Shown here piece after piece: positions 23,117 through 31,778 of a stretch of DNA of 33,183 bases (position 1 is the first letter of the stretch; each line of letters begins with the position of its first letter). The position numbers and the translations under genes were made by a program. The notes below the pieces were generated by a model. That model was not told where the DNA came from. It worked only from the letters and a program-made list of their open reading frames with translations, and did no database searches. Origin of the DNA: Candidatus Omnitrophica bacterium CG11_big_fil_rev_8_21_14_0_20_41_12 (GTDB lineage Bacteria > Omnitrophota > Gorgyraeia > Gygaellales > Profunditerraquicolaceae); the NCBI GenBank assembly GCA_002796135.1, contig PCWB01000004.1:1-33183 (forward strand). The letters run 5' to 3'.

Positions 23117-24616
23117 ATGCTAAAACCATTCAGGACATTCAAAGGCGGATACAGATTTAAAAATTATGCCGGTCAGCCTGCTCCAGTGCTGATTGAGGCG
23201 GATATCCCCAAGCAGGTAGTTGTGCCTTTAAGGCAAGGATTTAGCAGCGAAGTAAAGGCGACGGTAAAGGCCGGAGATGCGGTTTTTGCCGGACAGATTA
23301 TCGGTAGAGACGATGAAAGTATATCCAGTCCGGTACATTCTCCGGTAAACGGCATCGTTGAAAACATAAAGCGGATGAATTATTTTAAGCGCGATATTAA
23401 TATGGTGCTCATCCGTACGACTAATTCTTCCCGTGAGATCACCAGGCTTCCCGGGTATGCCTCAGAATGGTGGAAGCTATCGAATGAAAAAATCGAAGAA
23501 TTAATTTATTTGTCCGGAGTCAGCTCTCTTGATCGGGAAGGTATCCCCACGCGCTTTAAAAGTTCGATTGTTCAACCGGCTGATGTTAACCATTTGATTA
23601 TCCACGGCGTAGGCTCAGAGCCGTATAATATTTCGCTAGATTTATTATTAGAAGGTAAAAATTTTCTGAATTTTTTCGAAGGCATAAAAATTTTAAAACG
23701 GTTGATGCCGAATTCAAAAGTACATTTGGCGTTAAATGCGCGTAAGCCAAAGTTAATTGAGCAATTTGTAAAATTGACTTCACAAATTGAGTGGTTGGAT
23801 ATCTATCCGCTTGAACCTAAATATCCGCAAGGTTATGATGAAATACTTGTGCCCACTATTTTACATCAGAAATTCCCCTATGGTTACTCTGCGGCTAATA
23901 TCGGTATAGTCGTATTGAATATCCAGGCAGTATTGGGTGTATATAAGGCGGTGGCTGAAGGATTACCTTTGATCGAACGTATTATTGCTTTCTGCGGCCC
24001 GGCAATGAAAGAAAATATACACCTGAAAGTACGTACCGGCACTCTCCTAGGAGATTTGTTTTATGGAAAGCTTAAAGGTGAACGGCCGCCGCGGGTGGTT
24101 TTAAATAGCCTGCTTACCGGTGTGTTGATGAATGATTTTTCTCTGCCGATTGACCGCTCCTTTACCCAGATTATCGCCATTGAAGAAAATAATAAAAGAG
24201 AATTTTTGTCTTTTATGCGCCCGGGATTAAGGCGCGATTCCTACACCCGCACTTTCTTAAGTAAACTATTTCCGAATATTAAAAAAATTGCCGATACTAA
24301 TCAGCATGGCGAAGAAAGGCCGTGCATTACCTGTAATTTTTGTGAAGAGATCTGTCCGGTAGGGATAATTCCGCATCTTTTAAGTAAATATGTCAAAAAA
24401 GGTTTTATTGATGAAACCATAATGAATTACGGTATTTTTAACTGTATCGAGTGCGGCCTGTGTAGTTTTGTCTGCCCTTCAAAAATACCTTTAGTTAAAT
24501 ATATGAAGGCAGGCCATGAAAAATTAATTATGCAAGGCTGCGATCAAGCGCAGTGCATACTGCCGTATTTTAATCTCAAAGGGTTAGAGGAATACCGCGG
24601 AGTAACCAAGCTATGA
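23117..24616 (+). CDS. NqrA/RnfC-like subunit with two [4Fe-4S] motifs
   Basis: A 499-residue membrane-associated subunit of an Nqr-type complex. The start (FKGGYRFKNYAGQPAPVL, then a barrel-sandwich with SSPVHSPVNGIVENI) blends NqrA and RnfC features. The middle (YPQGYDEILVPTILH, NIGIVVLNIQAVLGVYKAVAEGLPLIERI) is RnfC-like. However, the RnfC flavin/NADH loop GGAxFPT is replaced by SGVSSLDREGIPTRF. The segment VVLNSLLTG...EFLSFMRPGLRRDSYTRTFLSKLF follows NqrA. The C-terminus has two complete ferredoxin-type motifs, Cys403/406/409/413 and Cys443/446/449/453, as in RnfC. True NqrA keeps only a vestige of the second. It overlaps nqrB by four bases. I leave the symbol blank because neither nqrA nor rnfC is fully right. 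Confidence 0.85.
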   Translation: MLKPFRTFKGGYRFKNYAGQPAPVLIEADIPKQVVVPLRQGFSSEVKATVKAGDAVFAGQIIGRDDESISSPVHSPVNGIVENIKRMNYFKRDINMVLIRTTNSSREITRLPGYASEWWKLSNEKIEELIYLSGVSSLDREGIPTRFKSSIVQPADVNHLIIHGVGSEPYNISLDLLLEGKNFLNFFEGIKILKRLMPNSKVHLALNARKPKLIEQFVKLTSQIEWLDIYPLEPKYPQGYDEILVPTILHQKFPYGYSAANIGIVVLNIQAVLGVYKAVAEGLPLIERIIAFCGPAMKENIHLKVRTGTLLGDLFYGKLKGERPPRVVLNSLLTGVLMNDFSLPIDRSFTQIIAIEENNKREFLSFMRPGLRRDSYTRTFLSKLFPNIKKIADTNQHGEERPCITCNFCEEICPVGIIPHLLSKYVKKGFIDETIMNYGIFNCIECGLCSFVCPSKIPLVKYMKAGHEKLIMQGCDQAQCILPYFNLKGLEEYRGVTKL

Positions 24617-25656
24617 AACTCATCAAAGATGTATTAGGGAATCTTAACGGCGTAATTCAAAAGAATAAATTTTTAGCGAAATTCAAGCCGGTGCTCAATG
24701 CCATGGATGAATTTTTCTTCGGCACTAGTAGGGTAACTTCGCTACCTTATATACTTGATTACATAGATATTAAGCGTTTTATGTCATTTGTGGTTATCGC
24801 CCTTATTCCGGCGACGCTGGCGGCAATATATTTCTGGGGTTTGCATATCCTGGCGATGATTATTGTTTCCTATGCGTTTGGTGGGATGGTGGAGGTTGCT
24901 TTTGCCATAACACGTAAAAAAGAGATTCACGAAGGGTTTTTAGTCACCGGGTTAATCTTTCCCCTGATTCTTCCTCCGGCAACTCCGTTGTGGGTGGTTG
25001 CGGTGGGAGTAGTATTCGGTGTTTTATTCGGTAAAGAGGTTTTCGGAGGTACCGGTAGGAATATTTTTAACCCGGCAATCGTCGGCAGGGTATTTTTGAC
25101 GATCGCTTTTCCTAAGATAATGACCTTAAACTGGCCTCTGCCTTCTATAGGCGTGGGAGCAGATGCTATTACCGGCGCTACTCCTCTGGCGCTTTTTAAA
25201 AGCCAAAGCATAGTAAATTCTTACAGCAATCTTCTTTTTGGTTTCTGCAGCGGCTCTGCCGGGGAGACCTTCCGTATCGGGCTGATTGCCGGAGGCATCT
25301 TTCTTATTTTAACCAGGATAATTGATTGGCGCATACCCTTGGCAGCCCTATCAACCATTTTTGTTTTTCCTCATTTAAGCAACCATTTTTTTCACACTAC
25401 GTTTGCCCCGGGATTATTTCAAATCCTTAGCGGTGGGGTATTGCTGGGTGCATTTTTTATGGCAACAGACCCGGTAACCGCGCCTTTTACGAAATCCGGC
25501 AGATGGATCGGCGGGATATTCTTGGGTGTTTTGACTGTTTTAATCCGCGGTCTCTCAGGATACGTGGAGGGATTGGTGTTTAGCATACTTTTGTTGAATG
25601 CCTGCACTCCCTTAATTGATACCCTGGTATTAAAGGTAAGGTATAGAAGAAAATAA
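24613..25656 (+). CDS. nqrB: Na+-NQR subunit B-like membrane protein
   Basis: A 347-residue integral membrane subunit with about ten helices, part of the ion-translocating core. The N-terminal extension (FLAKFKPVLNAMDEFFFG, then DYIDIKRFMSFVVI) resembles NqrB and not the shorter RnfD start. The covalent FMN site DAITGATPLAL is present, with Thr190 the expected attachment residue. GRNIFNPAIVGRVFL and GAFFMATDPVTAPFTKSGRWIGG are conserved in both families. The FMN would be added by ApbE at 12737. It starts in an ATGA overlap with the preceding gene, and nqrC follows two bases after its stop. Confidence 0.92.
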   Translation: MKLIKDVLGNLNGVIQKNKFLAKFKPVLNAMDEFFFGTSRVTSLPYILDYIDIKRFMSFVVIALIPATLAAIYFWGLHILAMIIVSYAFGGMVEVAFAITRKKEIHEGFLVTGLIFPLILPPATPLWVVAVGVVFGVLFGKEVFGGTGRNIFNPAIVGRVFLTIAFPKIMTLNWPLPSIGVGADAITGATPLALFKSQSIVNSYSNLLFGFCSGSAGETFRIGLIAGGIFLILTRIIDWRIPLAALSTIFVFPHLSNHFFHTTFAPGLFQILSGGVLLGAFFMATDPVTAPFTKSGRWIGGIFLGVLTVLIRGLSGYVEGLVFSILLLNACTPLIDTLVLKVRYRRK

Positions 25657-25658
25657 TT

Positions 25659-26231
25659 ATGAAAAACGCGCTGAGGATCATATTATTCGTATTTGTGATG
25701 GGCACGGTCTCCTCGGCAATGCTCGTTGGGCTTAATTTATATACTACTCCGTTGATAGAAAGAAATGAGGAATTAAAACTAAAAGCATCGGTATTAGATG
25801 TTTTTGAGATCCCCTACGGAGAATCTGAGATCGTCAATGTTTTCAACAAAGATATTGAAGTAATCCAAAAGGATAAAGATAAATTTTATAAGACAACCGC
25901 AGGAGCAGTGGCTTTTGAGATTTCCGGTCCGGGGCTCTGGGGCCAGATATCCGGGATTATCAGCCTTGAGCGTGACTTAAAAACTATTCGTAAAATTAAA
26001 ATCACGCATCAGGAAGAAACTCCCGGCTTAGGTAGCCGCATTGCAGAGGCAACTTTTCTTCAACAGTTCAGAAATAAGGAAGTATTGCCGAAAATTATTT
26101 TTATGCCTGAAGGTAAAGCTTCCGGGAAAAATGAAGTTGATGCGATAACCGGAGCAACCGGCTCAAGCAGGGCTTTTGAGAAACTTATTAATGCCAATCT
26201 AGAGAAATATCTGGCGATATTAAAAGGTTAG
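25659..26231 (+). CDS. nqrC: Na+-NQR subunit C-like flavoprotein
   Basis: A 190-residue protein with one N-terminal membrane helix (ALRIILFVFVMGTVSSAMLVGL) and a periplasmic domain carrying the second covalent FMN site, DAITGATGSSRAF, with Thr167 as the probable attachment residue. SGPGLWGQISGIISLERDLKTI and THQEETPGLGSRI fit NqrC better than RnfG. It is shorter than typical NqrC (about 260 residues), so parts of the periplasmic domain are reduced, in a size range more like RnfG. Two bases separate it from nqrB and three from nqrD. Confidence 0.92.
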   Translation: MKNALRIILFVFVMGTVSSAMLVGLNLYTTPLIERNEELKLKASVLDVFEIPYGESEIVNVFNKDIEVIQKDKDKFYKTTAGAVAFEISGPGLWGQISGIISLERDLKTIRKIKITHQEETPGLGSRIAEATFLQQFRNKEVLPKIIFMPEGKASGKNEVDAITGATGSSRAFEKLINANLEKYLAILKG

Positions 26232-26234
26232 AAG

Positions 26235-26867
26235 ATGCCGAAGAAACAGCTGAAAAGAAGTTTCAAACAGACTAAATGGTTTAAGGTTTTTTCCGCCGGG
26301 CTTTGGCAGGATCATCCGACATTCTGCATGGCTTTAGGTATCTGCTCAATGCTGGCGATTACCAATCGTGTTGATAATGCTATTGCCATGGGTTTGGGCG
26401 TAACTTTTTGTATTGCGTTTAGTTCATTGTTTGTTTCAATTTTCCGTAACATTATACCCAGTCGGGTAAGGATGCTTGCCTATATGGTAATCATTTCAAC
26501 TTTTGTTATTTGTATTGACCGTTTTCTAAAGGCGTATTTTCCGCCGATCAGCGAATCTATGGGGCCCTACGTTGGATTGATTATTACTAATTGTATTCTG
26601 ATGGGCAGGGCAGAAGCGTTTGCGATGAAAAACAGGCCCTGGATGTCGTTTCTTGACGGTGTGGGTTGCGGTTTAGGATATAGTTTTATGTTGCTTTTGA
26701 TGGCTTTAGTTCGTGAGCCATTAGGCTTTGGGACTCTCTTGGGCTTTAAAGTAACCCCGGATTCCTGGGTAAAATGGTCGGTAATGACCATTGCTCCCGG
26801 AGCATTCTTTTTATTAGGTATCTATTTGTGGATTTTTAGGACACTGGCTAAAAAAACGGAGGTTTAA
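26235..26867 (+). CDS. nqrD: Na+-NQR subunit D
   Basis: A 210-residue, six-helix membrane subunit. The sequence follows NqrD closely: GLWQDHPTFCMALGICSMLAITN, LFVSIFRNIIPSRVR, VGLIITNCILMGRAEAFAMKN, and the end MTIAPGAFFLLGIYLWIFRT. Conserved cysteines lie in GICSML and TNCILMG, the positions that bind the iron-sulfur centre between NqrD and NqrE in the solved complexes. It is homologous to RnfE, but the MTIAPGAFF tail is NqrD-like. It is tightly packed between nqrC and nqrE. Confidence 0.94.
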   Translation: MPKKQLKRSFKQTKWFKVFSAGLWQDHPTFCMALGICSMLAITNRVDNAIAMGLGVTFCIAFSSLFVSIFRNIIPSRVRMLAYMVIISTFVICIDRFLKAYFPPISESMGPYVGLIITNCILMGRAEAFAMKNRPWMSFLDGVGCGLGYSFMLLLMALVREPLGFGTLLGFKVTPDSWVKWSVMTIAPGAFFLLGIYLWIFRTLAKKTEV

Positions 26868-26870
26868 AAT

Positions 26871-27479
26871 ATGGGACCGGTTATTTCTAATCCAACTGAC
26901 CCTTTAACGCTTTTCGCGGCTTCGATATTTACGCACAATATCGCCCTGGTTTATATTTTAGGTATGTGCCCGTTTATTGTTATTTCCAGAAATTTTAAGA
27001 CTGCTGTGGGCATGGGGCTTTCGGTGGTTTTTGTGGTTACGTTGACTGCCTTGATCAATTGGCCGATATACTGGTATATCCTGGTCCCGGCACACGCAGA
27101 GATACTTTCATTTCTGGTTTTTATTGTAGTTATTGCGGCCACAGTTCAGCTATTGGAGATGCTTATTGAAAAATTTTTTCCGGCGCTTCAGGCTTCATTC
27201 GGAATATTCTTGCCGTTGATTACGGTTAACTGCCTTGTTCTGGCGGTTTGTCTTTTTATGGTTTTAAGAAATTATAATTTTATTCAAACTGCTTTCTATT
27301 CTTTGGGCACAGGCGTGGGCTGGGCGTTAGCCATTATTATTATGGCCGCGATCAAGGAAAAGCTTGCCCTAATCGCGGATATTCCCAGCGGCTTAAAAGG
27401 CGCCGGGATTACGATGATTATTATCGGCCTAATGGCATTTGCGTTTATGGGTTTTGCCGGAATGATTACTTTACAATAA
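26871..27479 (+). CDS. nqrE: Na+-NQR subunit E
   Basis: A 202-residue, six-helix membrane subunit that pairs with NqrD in opposite topology. It matches NqrE in SIFTHNIALVYILGMCPF, EMLIEKFFPALQASFGIFLPLITVNC, YSLGTGVGWALAIIIMAAIKEK and the end MAFAFMGFAGM. The conserved cysteines in LGMCPF and TVNCLV are candidate ligands for the intramembrane iron-sulfur centre. The homologue in Rnf is RnfA. The start has GGAGGT just upstream, and nqrF begins one base after the stop. Confidence 0.94.
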   Translation: MGPVISNPTDPLTLFAASIFTHNIALVYILGMCPFIVISRNFKTAVGMGLSVVFVVTLTALINWPIYWYILVPAHAEILSFLVFIVVIAATVQLLEMLIEKFFPALQASFGIFLPLITVNCLVLAVCLFMVLRNYNFIQTAFYSLGTGVGWALAIIIMAAIKEKLALIADIPSGLKGAGITMIIIGLMAFAFMGFAGMITLQ

Positions 27480-27480
27480 A

Positions 27481-28557
27481 ATGATGACACCTATTTTGAT
27501 TATGAATTTGATTTTGCTGGTTATCGCTATACTTCTGGTGATTGCCGAGAAGCTGTTGGTTACTTATGGCGAATGCAAGATCATTATCAATAAGGAGAAA
27601 ATTCTTACTGTCCAGGGCGGTTATTCCCTGTTGAATTATTTTGCAGAAAACAAAATCTTTATTCCTTCTGCCTGTGGAGGTAAAGCTACCTGCGGCTATT
27701 GTAAGGTTGAGGTTTTAAGTGGCGCAGGGCATATCCTGCCGACCGAAGAGGTATTTATCGGCCCACAGGAGCGCTCTAAAGGTGTACGGCTTGCCTGCCA
27801 GGTTAAGGTAAAGAATGATATTGAGGTTTTGATCTCACCTGATCTTTTACACGCGCGGGAATATAAGGTAACGGTTTTGGATATTAAGGATTTAACGCAT
27901 GATATTAAGCAGGTGATTTTGAAGCTTGATCGGCCAACTTCAATCAAATTTAAAGCCGGCCAATATGTGCAGTTTAAGATACCGGAGACTGACGAATTCC
28001 GCGCCTATTCTATTGCTTCGGTACCATCGCAAAATGATAGGTTAGAGTTGCTTGTGCGGTTTGTGCCGTCGGGATTATGCTCGACGTATATCCATGAAGT
28101 GCTGGATATCAATGATAAGATTGTGGTCACCGGACCGTTTGGGGATTTTTATTTAAGAGAGGAGTTAACGCGTGATATTATCTGTATCGGCGGAGGCTGC
28201 GGTATGGCGCCGATACGGTCGATTTTATTAGATTTAGCAGAAAAGAATATGCCGCGCAAAGTAATGTATTTTTTCGGAGCGCGTAGCAAAAAAGATCTAT
28301 TTTTCACGGAGTTTCTTTTAGATCTGCAGGATAAATATCCGAACTTCAAATATATTCCCGTGCTCTCTGAGCCCAAACCGCAGGATAATTGGGAAGGGGA
28401 AACTGGTTTTGTTACGCAGGCGGTTGAGAAGTACGTCCTCGAAGGCCCCGGCGCAGAAGCATATCTTTGCGGCCCACCGCCGATGATCAATGCTTCCGTT
28501 AAAGTGCTCACCAAAAAAGGCATCAAAGAAATACATATTTATTATGACAAATTCTAA
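27481..28557 (+). CDS. nqrF: Na+-NQR subunit F, NADH dehydrogenase component
   Basis: A 358-residue electron-input subunit. One N-terminal membrane helix (LIMNLILLVIAILLVIAEKLL) is followed by a [2Fe-2S] ferredoxin domain with Cys65, Cys71, Cys74 and Cys106 (ACGGKATCGYC and LACQV). A ferredoxin-reductase domain follows, with the FAD motif RAYSIAS and the NADH motif IGGGCGMAPIRSI, and the end AYLCGPPPMINASV. It is about 50 residues shorter than Vibrio NqrF. Rnf complexes have RnfB and no NqrF, so this gene assigns the cluster to the Nqr side and indicates NADH as the donor. Its end overlaps the next gene by 14 bases. Confidence 0.95.
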   Translation: MMTPILIMNLILLVIAILLVIAEKLLVTYGECKIIINKEKILTVQGGYSLLNYFAENKIFIPSACGGKATCGYCKVEVLSGAGHILPTEEVFIGPQERSKGVRLACQVKVKNDIEVLISPDLLHAREYKVTVLDIKDLTHDIKQVILKLDRPTSIKFKAGQYVQFKIPETDEFRAYSIASVPSQNDRLELLVRFVPSGLCSTYIHEVLDINDKIVVTGPFGDFYLREELTRDIICIGGGCGMAPIRSILLDLAEKNMPRKVMYFFGARSKKDLFFTEFLLDLQDKYPNFKYIPVLSEPKPQDNWEGETGFVTQAVEKYVLEGPGAEAYLCGPPPMINASVKVLTKKGIKEIHIYYDKF

Positions 28558-29488
28558 TTTTTCGGCAAATAGGATATTGATCTGGCTGAAGGCGATGCGG
28601 CTGCCGTTTTTAACGGCAACCATTGTGCCGGTTAGCTTTGGCTCGATAATTGCTTGGCATAACACCGGGGAATTTATCTGGCTGAGATTCTGGTTGGTAT
28701 TATTCGGCGCATCATTTATTCATATCGGTACAAATTTAGCCAATGATTATTTTGATCATCTTAGCGGCGCAGATATTGCCAATGACCATCCTACGTCTTT
28801 TAGCGGAGGCAGCAGGATAATCCAGGACGGGCTTATCGAACCTAAGAAAATTTTATGCGTATCTCTCTCGGCATTTATTCTGGGCAGCTTAATCGGTTTT
28901 TTCCTTAACTATCTTTGCGGCCAAAATGTAATTTTAATCTTAGGCATCATCGGGGTATTTTTAGGATTTTTTTATAGTGCGCGGCCCTTTTTTATCGGCT
29001 ACCGGAGTTTTGGAGAATTAGCCGTGGGGGCAGGTTTCGGGCCTTTGATGGTTATGGGCGCATATTTTGTGCAGGCACAAAGCTTGCCTTTTAGTGTATT
29101 TTTAATTTCGGTTCCGGTGGGTATTTTAGTTGCCTTGATTGTGTTGATCAATGAATTTCCGGATTATGCGGCGGATAAAAGCGTAGAAAAAAATACACTG
29201 GTAGTTGTTTTAGGCCAAAAAAAGGCGGTAACGATATACCATGTTTTTTTAGGGCTGACATATTTATATGTGGCGTTTCTGGTAATATTCGGAATCATGC
29301 CTTTATTTTCTCTGATTGTATTTTTCAGCATTCCCTTGGCCTTCAAGGCTTTTAGAGTATCGAAAAATAATTTTGAATGCATCGAAGGATTATTGCCGGC
29401 AAATGCGGCCACAATCGGGCTGCATTCTACTTTCGGATTATTTTTGTGTGTTGCGTATGTATTAGACAGAGTTTTAATTAAGCTATGA
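28544..29488 (+). CDS. menA: UbiA-family prenyltransferase, probable MenA
   Basis: A polytopic inner-membrane enzyme of about 314 residues that most likely attaches a polyprenyl chain to 1,4-dihydroxy-2-naphthoate in menaquinone synthesis. The first aspartate motif is GTNLANDYFDHLSGAD and the second region is VLINEFPDYAADKSVEKNTLVV, the pattern seen in MenA-like members of UbiA. ATG 28544, within the end of nqrF, gives MTNSNFSANRILIWLKAMRLPF, a normal UbiA start; the track's 28490 start adds an out-of-frame stretch of nqrF. It overlaps the polyprenyl synthase gene by four bases, an obvious functional pairing. A different aromatic acceptor cannot be excluded. Confidence 0.83.
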   Translation: MTNSNFSANRILIWLKAMRLPFLTATIVPVSFGSIIAWHNTGEFIWLRFWLVLFGASFIHIGTNLANDYFDHLSGADIANDHPTSFSGGSRIIQDGLIEPKKILCVSLSAFILGSLIGFFLNYLCGQNVILILGIIGVFLGFFYSARPFFIGYRSFGELAVGAGFGPLMVMGAYFVQAQSLPFSVFLISVPVGILVALIVLINEFPDYAADKSVEKNTLVVVLGQKKAVTIYHVFLGLTYLYVAFLVIFGIMPLFSLIVFFSIPLAFKAFRVSKNNFECIEGLLPANAATIGLHSTFGLFLCVAYVLDRVLIKL

Positions 29489-30477
29489 ATTTAAAGCATA
29501 TCTACAGTCCGATCGCCAAAGATTTGTTCAAAGTGGACAGTCTTTTAAATGAGAGTCTTAAAAAAACCAGATATGCAGCTATCCTTGAGTTAAATAATTA
29601 TCTTTTGGAATCAAAGGGGAAAGGGATCAGGCCGGCCTTGGTGATTATTTCTGCTAAGGCTTGCGCCAGGACTTCTTCAGCGGTTACTTCTGCGCTGACT
29701 AAGATTGCCTCAGCCATAGAATTAATCCACGTGGCTTCGTTAGTTCATGATGATATTATTGATGCTTCAGCTTTGAGGCATCACAAGCCGACTTTTAACG
29801 TAAAATTCGGCGAAGATGTTTCTATTGCTTTTGGAGATTATCTTTACGCGATTGCTTTTGAATTAATTGCTTCCTGTAAGAATACCGATATTTTATCTTG
29901 TATAGCTCAGGCCAGCCGCGCTCTTTGTGAAGGAGAACTTATTCAGGTTTGTGAAAGAGACAACCTGTCTTTATTGAAAGAACGTTATCTGCTGATTGTA
30001 AAGAAAAAAACCGCAAGTCTTTTTGCTGCTTCTTGTCAGGCCGGGGCCATACTTTCACAGAGCCGTCAACTAACACAAGATTCGCTTAAAGAATATGGGT
30101 TAAATTTAGGTGTAGCTTTTCAGATCATTGACGACTGCCGTGATTTGACCGGCAGCAAAGAAAAATTAGGTAAGCGCCCGGGTTTAGATTTTAAAATGGG
30201 GGAGCTGACCTTACCGGTATTGAATTTAATTTTTCAGGAGCCTCAAGAAAAAAAGAATATCATTGAATTACTTCGAAATCAGGATGATGAAAAGGCATTT
30301 CGTAGTTTAAGCTTTAAGTTCCTTAATTCATCTGCTTTTGAGAAAACCAAGCAGGAAGCCTTTGCATATATTCAAAAGGCCAAAAGCTCTTTGGGTCATT
30401 TAAAAGATTCCTCTTACCGGAGAAGTTTATCTGCTTTGGCGGATTATGTTGCCGATAAGATAGAATCCGATGTCTAG
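29485..30477 (+). CDS. Trans long-chain polyprenyl diphosphate synthase
   Basis: A 330-residue soluble enzyme that extends allylic diphosphates with isopentenyl diphosphate to make the quinone side chain. The first aspartate-rich motif is LVHDDIIDASALRHHKPTFN (DDxxD) and the second is FQIIDDCRDLTGSKEKLGKRPG. KGKGIRPALVIISAK and GELIQV are further family landmarks. Small residues before the first DDxxD (HVASLVHDD) suggest a product longer than C20, such as hepta- or octaprenyl diphosphate, but exact length cannot be read. It couples to menA by ATGA and to hemL by TAGTG. Confidence 0.92.
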   Translation: MNLKHIYSPIAKDLFKVDSLLNESLKKTRYAAILELNNYLLESKGKGIRPALVIISAKACARTSSAVTSALTKIASAIELIHVASLVHDDIIDASALRHHKPTFNVKFGEDVSIAFGDYLYAIAFELIASCKNTDILSCIAQASRALCEGELIQVCERDNLSLLKERYLLIVKKKTASLFAASCQAGAILSQSRQLTQDSLKEYGLNLGVAFQIIDDCRDLTGSKEKLGKRPGLDFKMGELTLPVLNLIFQEPQEKKNIIELLRNQDDEKAFRSLSFKFLNSSAFEKTKQEAFAYIQKAKSSLGHLKDSSYRRSLSALADYVADKIESDV

Positions 30478-31778
30478 TGAAAAATTTATCCCTAAAAAAA
30501 TCGAAAGTTTGTTTTGAGCAGGCCAAGAAGTTTATTCCCGGCGGAGTAAACAGCCCGGTACGCGCTTTTAAAGCGGTGGGCATGGGCCCGCTGTTTATTA
30601 AAAAGGCAAGCGGCGCCTACATCTATGATGTTGACAATAATAAATATCTAGATTACGTGCTTTCTTGGGGGCCGATGATTTTAGGGCATGCTGATAAAGG
30701 CGTGATTAAGGCAGTTAAGCAGGCTCTTGAAAAAGGCTCAAGTTTCGGCGCTCCTACTGAGAAAGAAATCGAACTTGCCCGGTTAATCAATCAAATTTAT
30801 CCGTCTGTTGAAAAGGTGCGCCTCACCTCTTCCGGAACTGAAAGTGCAATGTCTGCATTAAGGCTTGCCCGCGGTTATACGGGAAGGCAGAAGATTATCA
30901 AGTTTCAGGGTTGTTACCATGGCCATTTTGACAGTTTGTTGGTTGAAGCAGGATCAGGATCTGCTACCTTCGGAGTGCCTTCATCAGCAGGAGTAAATAA
31001 AAGTTTTGCCCAAGACACTATTTCCCTGCCGTTTAATGATATTAATAAAGTTAAGGAAGCAGTAAAGCAGCATAAAAATAATATTGCTTGTGTAATTGTT
31101 GAGCCAATTCCGGCAAATATGGGAGTTATTCTTCCGGAGCAAGGATTTTTAAAAGGGTTAAGAGAGATTACGCGGAAAAATAATATTGTTTTAATTTTTG
31201 ATGAAGTAATTACGGGTTTTCGCGTTGCTTTGGGCGGAGCGCAGGAGTTTTTGGGGGTCAAACCGGATCTGACAATATTAGGTAAGATTTTAGGCGGAGG
31301 TTTCCCTATCGGCGCCTTCGGAGGGAAGAGAGAAATAATGAATCTTCTTTCTCCGGATGGTCCGGTGTATCAGGGAGGGACATTATCTGGCAATCCGGTG
31401 GCAGTTCAAGCAGGAATTACGACGATTAAGCTGTTGATAAAAAATAAAATTTATGATAGTTTGAATGAGTTAAGTTCGAGCCTGGAGCTGGGTTTAAAAG
31501 AAGTTATCCGCAAAACAGCGGTTCAAGCGACAGTTCAAAGAGCAGGTTCTTTATTTACCTTATTCTTTACAGATAAAAAAATACTTAAAAATTACGATGA
31601 TGTGCGTAGGTGTGATCTACCGAGGTTTGCCGGTTTTTTCCGGAAGATGCTGAAACAGGGGATTTACCTGGCTCCGTCGCAGTTTGAAGCAAATTTTATT
31701 TCCGTAAAACATGCATACCGTGATATTAAAAATACTTTAAAGGCAGCCGAATCAGCTTTAGGAGAATTGAAGAGATGA
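30477..31778 (+). CDS. hemL: Glutamate-1-semialdehyde 2,1-aminomutase
   Basis: A 433-residue PLP enzyme that isomerises glutamate-1-semialdehyde, the HemA product, to 5-aminolevulinate. IPGGVNSPVRAFKAVG is the family start, the PLP-phosphate region is SSGTESAMSALRLARGYTGR, and Lys270 in ILGKILGGGFPIGAFGG binds the cofactor. QGGTLSGNPVA is also conserved. Translation starts at GTG 30477, which shares one base with the preceding TAG stop; the ORF has no closer ATG fitting the family. It supplies the only step missing from the main haem operon, 8 kb upstream, and lies directly before two haem proteins. Confidence 0.96.
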   Translation: MKNLSLKKSKVCFEQAKKFIPGGVNSPVRAFKAVGMGPLFIKKASGAYIYDVDNNKYLDYVLSWGPMILGHADKGVIKAVKQALEKGSSFGAPTEKEIELARLINQIYPSVEKVRLTSSGTESAMSALRLARGYTGRQKIIKFQGCYHGHFDSLLVEAGSGSATFGVPSSAGVNKSFAQDTISLPFNDINKVKEAVKQHKNNIACVIVEPIPANMGVILPEQGFLKGLREITRKNNIVLIFDEVITGFRVALGGAQEFLGVKPDLTILGKILGGGFPIGAFGGKREIMNLLSPDGPVYQGGTLSGNPVAVQAGITTIKLLIKNKIYDSLNELSSSLELGLKEVIRKTAVQATVQRAGSLFTLFFTDKKILKNYDDVRRCDLPRFAGFFRKMLKQGIYLAPSQFEANFISVKHAYRDIKNTLKAAESALGELKR

